Source of the DNA: Treponema sp.
GTDB lineage: Bacteria > Spirochaetota > Spirochaetia > Treponematales > Treponemataceae
Reading direction: 5' to 3'
DNA length: 20,949 bases
Assembly (NCBI GenBank): GCA_016296575.1
Contig: JAEDJA010000034.1
Span: 1-20,949, forward strand
Shown in pieces: positions 15,438 through 20,949 of this stretch. The notes under the pieces were generated by a model. That model worked only from the letters and a program-made list of their open reading frames with translations. It searched no databases and was not told the origin of the DNA. The translations under genes and the position numbers were made by a program. The stretch's first letter is position 1; every line of letters begins with the position of its first letter.

Positions 15438-18400
15438 TCTTGGCCTCTTTAATTACTAAGAAACAAATAAGTTCAAAGTCATCAAGGCCTTTTATCTGTC
15501 CATGCTTAAAATCTACTGAGTCACCGCTAAGGAATGAATCCATATCACTTTCATCTTTTACTTCAATAATAGAAGAAATAGAATCACACAAAAGCTGATT
15601 ATATGCCTTCATGTTTCTTCCATCTTTTGTTTCTGAATTAAATTGATGATAAACTTCTGGTAAAGGTTCATTAAATCCTTTACACATTAAACGCATTTTA
15701 TCCAGCATGTTCTTTGGATTCAGATGATTACAAACTACATTACCATCTTCACCAATATAGACCATATAGAAAGGATGAAGTCTGTTCTGGTTATCTATAT
15801 TCACGTTATTGTTTCTATTTTTCAAAACATAGATTACCCCAGGAGGGCAGTCCTCTTTTGACATGGTTACAGCATGTAATCCAAACGGTGTATTATCTAA
15901 GTCTCCGTGTTCTTTTACATATTCAAGTAAGTCCAGACGGAATTCATTAAGTCCTAAATCCATAATATTAATTCCGCTGTTCATTTCTTCAATATCAATT
16001 ACTTCATCTTTCAGTTTTTGAAGTTGTTCTTTTCGATAATCCAGGTCTTTTTGCTCTTCTTCAAGAATGTTGTCATCGGCGGTAGCTGCCATATCAACAA
16101 TCTTCATTCTTGTTTCAACTCGACCTTTAAGATTAATGTACTCATCAAGAGTCAAATCTGGCCAGAAGTTTACAAGCTGAATCTGTGTATTCTTACTTCC
16201 TATACGGTCAATTCGTCCAAAGCGCTGAATAATACGAACAGGGTTCCAGTGAATATCATAATTTATAAGATAATCACAATCCTGTAAGTTCTGACCTTCA
16301 GAAATACAGTCAGTAGCAATAAGAAGATCAATACTTCTTGGATCATCAGGGAAGATAACATTCTTATCTTTTGAAAGTGGAGAGAAATATGTAAGAACCG
16401 CATTTAAATCACAATGGAACTTTTCAAGTGTACTTTTACCTTCTGTAGTTCCACTTACCATTGCAGAGTTTAGACCATATTTTTCTTTAATCAAAACATT
16501 AAGATTGTCATACAGATAATCTGCTGTATCTGCAAATGCAGAGAATACGATTACCTTCTTATTATCACCATTTATTGGATGTTCAATTTTGTTACAAATA
16601 ACTTCAATAAGTTTCTGAAGTTTTGAATCTTTCTCTGGAGTAATGTCTGCGGTTAGGCTTTCAAGTCCTGCAAGAATCGCTTCATCAAGTCTTAAATCTG
16701 CAAGCCATGAAACATAATCCATATCATTTAAATCAATCTTAACTTTCTTACCAATTGCAAACATGTCGCTTGCATTCTGGTCATCAAAGTCATAATCGTC
16801 ATCCATTGATATCTCTGTAAGATTGATATTTGGATTGTTTTTATTTTCAGTAAAATCTTCTACAAGTTTTATTGTATGATTAATATAAGAGCGCACACGC
16901 TGAGTTGTGAGTCTGAATGAATATACAGAACTTTCAAGACGTTTCAAAAGGTTAATCGCCATAAGTCTGCGAATACCACTTTCACGTCCCATCTGGTCAA
17001 ATCCACCTGAACCTGTTTCTTCATCTACATTCAAATCATACTTTGAACGTTTACTTGGCAAAATAAAATGAGAAGGTACATAAACTGAAAGTTTGAGTTT
17101 ATTTAATTCTTCAAAAATTAAATTGAATGTTGTTTCATTATCATCGTCAGTAAGCGGAGTCGAATATGAAATTGGATGAAGTCTTTTTGGGAAAGTTCCA
17201 ATGTCTTTTGTATCATAATATTTTTGGATATGCTTTCGGCTTCGTGCAATAGTTACGCTATCCAAAACTTCAAAGAAGTCAAAACTTAGCATACTCAAAA
17301 GATTTTCAGTAGTTCGTTCTTCTTTATCAAAACGACTCCACTTATTAAATGCAATCTGAGCTTGTCTGAATATATCTTCAATTGAACTTTTAGTTTTAAG
17401 GTTCTGATCCAAATTCCCTGCAGAACCTTCGTATGCAAGAGCCAGCTGGTTTCTTAAATCAATAAAGCGGTTATTAACAGGCGTAGCACTAAGCATTAAG
17501 ACTTTTGTCTTTACTCCTTGTTTAATAACTTTTTCCATCAGCTGCATATAACGGTTTTCTTTAGTATTCGCGTGGGTTCCTATACCGTTACGAAAGTTAT
17601 GAGATTCATCAATAACAACAAGGTCATAGTTTCCCCAGTTAATGTAAGCAAGGTCATTTCCATTAGACTGGCCGTGTTTTCGGTTTAAGTCTGTATGGAA
17701 TAAAACATCATATCGGAGACGGTCATCTGCTATTGGATTGTTCTTATAATTTCCTTTATATATATTCCAGTTATTAGCAAGTTTTTTAGGACAAAGAACA
17801 AGAACTCTGCTATTTCTGCTTTCAAAATATTTAATAACAGAAAGAGCAGTAAATGTTTTACCAAGACCGACACTATCTGCAAGAATACAACCATTATATT
17901 TTTCAAGTTTATTAATGATTGCAAGACAAGCATCTTGCTGGAAGTTATAAAGTTTATTCCAAATTGCACTCTGCTTAAATCCAGTTGCTTCTTTTGGTAA
18001 AACATCCTCATCTATATCATCTAAGAATTCTTTGAAAATATTATAGAGTGTAACAAAGTATATGAATTCAGGGGCATTTTCATTATATGCAGAAGTTATA
18101 CTTTCTATTACCTGGTCAGTAACATCCTGCATTATATCTTTATTCTGCCAGAATTGTTCAAACATTTGCAAAAAGCTGGTACTCATAGGAGACTGCATTT
18201 TTGTTATAGCAAATGCCGCATTATTTCCTTTTTCAACACCAAGCTCAACAGCAGTAAATTCTCTAACCGGGTTGTATGCAGTTTCGTCAACATTCATAAA
18301 GCTTGGCATATTCTGCTGAGTAGAGTTAGACTTGAAAACAGCCTTTTGTTTAATCCATTCAGCACATTCTTTCGCAATAGCTTTCTGATTAAGCTCATTG

Positions 18401-18690
18401 CGTAGCTTTACTTCAAACTCAGTTCCATAAAGACTTCGTTCTCTGTTTAATCTAGGTATATAAAATTCTCTTTTTTCTTTTTTGGCTTTATCTGCGACAA
18501 ATGTTGGTGAAGTAAAAATGAATCGTAATTCATCAATGTTTTTTAATTCATTCTGTAGTTCCTGATAAGCATAAATAGAGAAACAGGCCGCCGCCACAGA
18601 AATCTTACTTCCAGGCTTAATTTCATTTTTCAAGCTTTGACTAAGAGTTTTATGTACATTATCAATGAATTCAGGTGCTATAATTTCCAA
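15430..18690 (-). CDS. SNF2-type helicase with PLD-like N-terminal domain
   Basis: A 1086-residue superfamily 2 motor. Residues about 1-200 resemble the PLD-like front domain found on this helicase group (GSKISVAAACFSIYAYQEL near residue 28), but no HxK catalytic motif is visible, so this domain is probably not an active phospholipase-type nuclease. Motor motifs: ILADSVGLGKTF near 270, VVIDESHNFRNG near 360, MLSATPVNNR near 402, IVFSAFADTADYL near 720, ATDCISEGQNLQ near 797 and IIQRFGRIDRIG near 825. The start is TTG at 18690; no nearby in-frame ATG exists, and GGAG lies seven bases upstream. It follows the HTH gene by 21 bases and overlaps DUF4391. DrmD-like helicases of DISARM are a related idea, but no other DISARM genes are present. 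Confidence 0.93.
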   Translation of the reverse strand: MEIIAPEFIDNVHKTLSQSLKNEIKPGSKISVAAACFSIYAYQELQNELKNIDELRFIFTSPTFVADKAKKEKREFYIPRLNRERSLYGTEFEVKLRNELNQKAIAKECAEWIKQKAVFKSNSTQQNMPSFMNVDETAYNPVREFTAVELGVEKGNNAAFAITKMQSPMSTSFLQMFEQFWQNKDIMQDVTDQVIESITSAYNENAPEFIYFVTLYNIFKEFLDDIDEDVLPKEATGFKQSAIWNKLYNFQQDACLAIINKLEKYNGCILADSVGLGKTFTALSVIKYFESRNSRVLVLCPKKLANNWNIYKGNYKNNPIADDRLRYDVLFHTDLNRKHGQSNGNDLAYINWGNYDLVVIDESHNFRNGIGTHANTKENRYMQLMEKVIKQGVKTKVLMLSATPVNNRFIDLRNQLALAYEGSAGNLDQNLKTKSSIEDIFRQAQIAFNKWSRFDKEERTTENLLSMLSFDFFEVLDSVTIARSRKHIQKYYDTKDIGTFPKRLHPISYSTPLTDDDNETTFNLIFEELNKLKLSVYVPSHFILPSKRSKYDLNVDEETGSGGFDQMGRESGIRRLMAINLLKRLESSVYSFRLTTQRVRSYINHTIKLVEDFTENKNNPNINLTEISMDDDYDFDDQNASDMFAIGKKVKIDLNDMDYVSWLADLRLDEAILAGLESLTADITPEKDSKLQKLIEVICNKIEHPINGDNKKVIVFSAFADTADYLYDNLNVLIKEKYGLNSAMVSGTTEGKSTLEKFHCDLNAVLTYFSPLSKDKNVIFPDDPRSIDLLIATDCISEGQNLQDCDYLINYDIHWNPVRIIQRFGRIDRIGSKNTQIQLVNFWPDLTLDEYINLKGRVETRMKIVDMAATADDNILEEEQKDLDYRKEQLQKLKDEVIDIEEMNSGINIMDLGLNEFRLDLLEYVKEHGDLDNTPFGLHAVTMSKEDCPPGVIYVLKNRNNNVNIDNQNRLHPFYMVYIGEDGNVVCNHLNPKNMLDKMRLMCKGFNEPLPEVYHQFNSETKDGRNMKAYNQLLCDSISSIIEVKDESDMDSFLSGDSVDFKHGQIKGLDDFELICFLVIKEAKNA

Positions 18691-18711
18691 TGTTAATCTC
18701 CTACTCTAATA

Positions 18712-18906
18712 TTACCTGGCTTTTTTTGCTTCTTTAGTCCGTCCATCCAGTGGTTTTTCAGTGTCTTTAGGAATTACCCAGCTATTTCCAAATTTTTTTG
18801 CACCTGGTAATTTTCCTTCGGTACACATTAGAGTAACCATCCGTACAGTAACTCCCCATTTTTCGGCAAGTTCTTTAGTTGTACATAAATTATCCATCGT
18901 ATCCAT
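18712..18906 (-). CDS. Small helix-turn-helix DNA-binding protein
   Basis: A 64-residue protein of the excisionase/MerR-like HTH_17 type: TTKELAEKWGVTVRMVTLMCTEGKLPGAKKFGNSWVIP spans almost the whole chain (about residues 9-46), followed by a short basic tail. It is the first gene of the defence operon. An inverted repeat lies between the -35 and -10 boxes of the promoter directly upstream, so it probably represses its own operon. No ribosome binding site is visible before either candidate ATG (18906 or 18897), and the predicted transcription start is a few bases from the first ATG. Similar small HTH proteins also act as excision factors, which the neighbouring relaxase-family gene makes worth noting. 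Confidence 0.85.
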   Translation of the reverse strand: MDTMDNLCTTKELAEKWGVTVRMVTLMCTEGKLPGAKKFGNSWVIPKDTEKPLDGRTKEAKKAR

Positions 18907-18915
18907 ATACAGACT

Positions 18916-18944
18916 ATTATATTTCCGTTATCGGAAATATACAA
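18916..18944 (-). promoter_or_regulatory. Defence operon promoter with embedded operator
   Basis: On the minus strand TTGTAT (18944-18939), a 17-base spacer and a perfect TATAAT (18921-18916). A perfect 10-base inverted repeat, TATATTTCCG (18918-18927) and CGGAAATATA (18932-18941) with four bases between, fills the spacer and touches both boxes. The -10 box ends nine bases before the ATG at 18906, so the mRNA may be nearly leaderless. A repressor bound to the repeat would block RNA polymerase. The HTH protein encoded just downstream is the obvious candidate. Confidence 0.75.
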
Positions 18945-19026
18945 GAAAATATTTATATGTAATATAATAATATGATTAAATACCTAAGAATATTGATATA
19001 AAGGCAGAATCTCATGAATCAATAAA

Positions 19027-20346
19027 TTATCTCTCCCATTCCATCCCTCTCTTCAGATTCCTTTCTGTCTCACGTCCCAGTTCAAACTCTCTGTACCAAG
19101 GACTCCTCTGCATCCATTCCTTTACATCTTTGCAACCATGTTCTGCGATAACTTCGGCAATCTTACGAAGCAGTTCTGGAGTTGCACTTTCGAACATCTG
19201 GCATATCTCTGCAGCTCCGAAGAAATGCTTTTTACCGTTGGTTGTCTCTTTTGTGTAGCCGTTCAGCTGATGGTCATACTCTTTTATCTGACTGTCATAT
19301 CCGTCTTTGATTGCCTTATTTGAGTTTGCGAAAGCGGCAACAAACATATCAACTATCGGATTCAGTTGCTCATCACGATAAGTTCTCTGGGCATCCTTGC
19401 AACGTTCTTTTGTCCATTCCTTGAAATTTTGAATACTCGGCATAAGTTCATCCCATTTGGAAATCTCTTCAAGAACATCGATATTCTTTTCGGTCAGCGC
19501 AGAAAGAAGTGTGAAAACCAGATTGCGCTGCTTGTCTTTATCTTTCTGAAATTCCTCAAGCGTTTTTCCGACTTCATCTCTTGGCTTTGGCGTATCCTCA
19601 ATTTCAAGTCCATGTGAACGTGCTATGAAAATCCACTTTTCCCGGCACATTTTGTCAAAGGTCATTTTGGGATTATTCTTCTTGCTGATTTTCTTTTCAG
19701 GATCTGGAGGCAGGATTCCGGCTTTGAGCAAAGCCTGAGTCTGGTTACTTGTGTTAAGTCCTGTTTCTTCGTCCTTACAAGGCCATGCACGACGCAGGTG
19801 AAAATGAGGAGCTCCTATTTCATCCTGATGCATTGCCCAGTTTAGAATGAAAAAGGGCTTTCCGTGTTCTTCGTTCCACTTGTTCAGCCACGTTAAATAT
19901 TCCTCAAAGCAGGAGAGTGAAACTTCTACTTCAGGATACTGTTCCATGCGGACAATCTGGAGAATCTGTTCTTCCGGAGCATGCATGGCTTTCTTTCGCC
20001 ATTCGTCCATGGTTACCACACGTTCCTTGTGATGGCTTTTGATGTAGTTCTGATTTGTCTGTTCAAGCTGGGCGCCGAAGGTTTCTTCATAGTATTTGAG
20101 TTCGCCTTTATCAAAGCTGATGTCAGTACCGCACCAGGACCAGATGACATTTTTGTCTGATTTATCTTTTGCAATATGTTCAGGATTTGAATCAAAATCT
20201 CGGTCATTGTGTCTTGAAGAAAAAGCCTTTTTGTCAGTTTTTCGCTTACGGCCTGAGTTCAGCGTACAGCGCATCTTTCCCTGGGGATTTGTCTTGTAAT
20301 CGGGATTAAAGCCATAGTCTCCGCCAAGTTCTTTCAGCTGATTCAT
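19027..20346 (-). CDS. MobV/Pre-like relaxase family protein
   Basis: The protein carries AFSSRHNDRDFDSNPEHI near its N-terminus, like the (S)xKHNDRxFD...HI opening of plasmid mobilisation/recombination proteins. It also has WAMHQDEIGAPHFHLRRAW, an HxDExxPHxH metal-binding motif of the MobV type. Relaxases of this class nick DNA at an origin of transfer; the C-terminal half is helical, without other named domains. The start is uncertain: ATG 20346 has AAGGA five bases upstream and is used here, GTG 20367 lies just before it, and ATG 20274 would put the HNDR motif nearest the N-terminus, as is usual. The frame stays open upstream to 20437 with protein-like composition but no start codon, so the 5' end may be frameshifted. 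The defence promoter lies just downstream. Confidence 0.75.
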   Translation of the reverse strand: MNQLKELGGDYGFNPDYKTNPQGKMRCTLNSGRKRKTDKKAFSSRHNDRDFDSNPEHIAKDKSDKNVIWSWCGTDISFDKGELKYYEETFGAQLEQTNQNYIKSHHKERVVTMDEWRKKAMHAPEEQILQIVRMEQYPEVEVSLSCFEEYLTWLNKWNEEHGKPFFILNWAMHQDEIGAPHFHLRRAWPCKDEETGLNTSNQTQALLKAGILPPDPEKKISKKNNPKMTFDKMCREKWIFIARSHGLEIEDTPKPRDEVGKTLEEFQKDKDKQRNLVFTLLSALTEKNIDVLEEISKWDELMPSIQNFKEWTKERCKDAQRTYRDEQLNPIVDMFVAAFANSNKAIKDGYDSQIKEYDHQLNGYTKETTNGKKHFFGAAEICQMFESATPELLRKIAEVIAEHGCKDVKEWMQRSPWYREFELGRETERNLKRGMEWER

Positions 20347-20432
20347 AATGTTCCTTAAGGCTTTCACATCATCTTTTGCATGATAGACTTTATGTGAATC
20401 AAAAAGATGATTATCCCGCTCAGAATCGTTTT

Positions 20433-20525
20433 TTAATTATGTCCTGATACGGGATCTTTCCAGGCTGGCTCGGATATGCCGGCCGGCGGATTTTGTGTTG
20501 TTGTTTTGTAAGTTGTATAAGTCAT
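20433..20525 (-). CDS. 30-codon ORF with strong ribosome binding site, possibly a detached N-terminus of the relaxase-like gene
   Basis: The ATG at 20525 is preceded by AAGAGGAG four bases upstream, one of the best ribosome binding sites in the window. The peptide is MTYTTYKTTTQNPPAGISEP followed by ten more residues ending SGHN, and is not recognised. The TAA stop is followed by a run of A. Shifting back one base before the stop leads directly into the frame of the relaxase-like protein (LKNDSERDNHLFDSHKVYHA...). It could be a leader peptide, or the true start of that gene separated by a one-base indel or by frameshifting. Confidence 0.45.
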   Translation of the reverse strand: MTYTTYKTTTQNPPAGISEPAWKDPVSGHN

Positions 20526-20601
20526 AGTGCTCCTCTTGTTGTAAAAAATAACTTCGTTTTTGATAGTGCCATTTGGCACTCTTTTCATCCGCCGGCCGGC
20601 A
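20477..20601. repeat. 95-bp segment flanked by 15-bp perfect GC-rich inverted repeats
   Basis: TGCCGGCCGGCGGAT (20477-20491) and its exact reverse complement (20587-20601) enclose an AT-rich segment. The segment contains the ribosome binding site and start codon of the 30-codon ORF, and a shorter inverted repeat AGTGCCA/TGGCACT (20565-20580). On the plus strand TTGTGT (20493-20498), 17 bases, TATAAG (20516-20521) form a promoter-like pair that points away from the relaxase-like gene. The repeats could form a long stem in RNA, or be recombination sites for inversion. Confidence 0.85.
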
Positions 20602-20614
20602 GATAAGTTCGCGT

Positions 20615-20686
20615 GTGTGCATTTTGTTTTTTTTAGGGGCCCCAGGTGTTGAGGCTTTGCGTCAACACATATGGGGTTATGCACAC
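20615..20686 (-). other. Three-tier stem structure upstream of the small ORF
   Basis: Read on the minus strand, three nested stems are possible: GTGTGCAT (20686-20679) with ATGCACAC (20622-20615), CCCCA (20676-20672) with TGGGG (20644-20640), and GTGTTGA (20668-20662) with TCAACAC (20652-20646), closing a nine-base loop. A GGGGCCCC palindrome (20636-20643) and an A-rich stretch lie on the 3' side. It may be a structured 5' leader, a small RNA or part of a transfer origin. No known RNA family was recognised. Confidence 0.5.
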
Positions 20687-20692
20687 GCATTA

Positions 20693-20731
20693 AAGTCTCT
20701 CCAGAGACTTCTCTCCGTCACGTGACGGAGA
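20693..20731. repeat. Two adjacent perfect palindromes
   Basis: AAGTCTCT (20693-20700) and AGAGACTT (20703-20710) have two bases between them. One base further on lies a 20-base gapless perfect palindrome, TCTCCGTCAC plus its complement (20712-20731), centred on CACGTG. A gapless palindrome fits a protein-binding site better than an RNA hairpin. Confidence 0.85.
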
Positions 20732-20783
20732 TTAACATCATCAACTTAAGAATTAAAAACTGTTTTTTTGATTTGCAGAGTAC

Positions 20784-20949
20784 TTATTTGCTTTCCTGAA
20801 TGTCCTTTTTTGAGAAATTGATAATCGTTTGGGAAGCAGATATTTCTGCATGTCTTTTTCTTCCATTCTCTTCCAAAAGAATCTTTATAAAATCCTGTGC
20901 CAAAAAATCCTGTTCTACATAAATACTAGCCTGACCGCTTACGCTTTCA
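20784..20949 (-). CDS. 3' end of an unrecognised gene, cut by the window edge
   Basis: An open frame enters from the right edge and ends at TAA (20784-20786). It gives 54 residues with protein-like composition, including GQASIYVEQDFLAQDFIKIL and the end NFSKKDIQESK. No start codon is needed inside the window, so this is the C-terminus of a gene that begins beyond it. The family is not recognised. The gene ends about 50 bases before the palindrome cluster and is oriented like the relaxase-like gene, so it may belong to the same mobile unit. Confidence 0.6.
   Translation of the reverse strand, partial: ESVSGQASIYVEQDFLAQDFIKILLEENGRKRHAEISASQTIINFSKKDIQESK

Noticed and set aside
15430..18690. 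DISARM or BREX system
   Set aside because: The helicase recalls DrmD, but no DrmA/DrmB, PglZ or Brx genes are present; the methyltransferase and nuclease are clearly type III.
20433..20690. An 85-codon minus-strand gene through the palindrome cluster
   Set aside because: Its upstream Met has no good ribosome binding site and its sequence is dictated by the palindromes; only the last 30 codons have a convincing start.
1..20949. CRISPR array, tRNA or rRNA genes
   Set aside because: No regularly spaced direct repeats and no tRNA or rRNA-like sequence were recognised on either strand.

Overview
All protein genes that can be supported lie on the minus strand, so transcription runs from high to low coordinates. 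Base composition is AT-rich. Start sites inside operons carry AGAGG/GGAGG-type ribosome binding sites, and neighbouring genes often overlap by a few bases. The mix of families (YunG-like, DUF1810, ProX-type deacylase, macro domain, DUF4391-linked helicase) would fit a host-associated spirochaete such as Treponema. That assignment is inference; no rRNA or other marker gene is present.

Left part (about 1-5106): small housekeeping-like or accessory genes in short operons. In transcription order they are a macro-domain protein with an extra C-terminal domain, a VWA protein, an ADP-ribosylglycohydrolase, a DUF1810 protein, a ProX/YbaK-type tRNA deacylase, a 2H phosphoesterase and a YunG-like protein. 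Three or four of these touch ADP-ribose or RNA-end chemistry. The gap between the VWA and ADP-ribosylglycohydrolase genes holds four consecutive hairpins.

Middle part (about 5160-18944): one long, tightly packed defence operon of about 13.7 kb. It begins at a promoter with a 10-bp inverted repeat between its -35 and -10 boxes, and the first gene is a small helix-turn-helix protein. Then follow a SNF2-type helicase with a PLD-like N-terminus, a DUF4391 coiled-coil protein, an AAA ATPase plus TOPRIM-like pair, a DUF1016 (YhcG-type) nuclease, a type III DNA methyltransferase (Mod), an AbiEi/AbiEii toxin-antitoxin pair and the type III restriction subunit (Res). No internal gap exceeds 70 bases and most junctions overlap. 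The layout suggests a type III restriction-modification core with a helicase/DUF4391 arm, into which three further defence cassettes have been built. Two details support modular assembly: the DUF1016 gene begins with a copy of the first dozen codons of mod, and the central target-recognition part of mod is clearly more AT-rich than its flanks.

Right part (about 19027-20949): a MobV/Pre-like relaxase-family gene whose reading frame continues upstream of its plausible start codons toward a 30-codon ORF with a strong ribosome binding site. Beyond this lies a palindrome-rich region: a 95-bp segment between 15-bp perfect inverted repeats, a three-tier stem, and two further palindromes. The 3' end of another gene runs off the right edge. 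This part looks like mobile-element DNA next to the defence operon.
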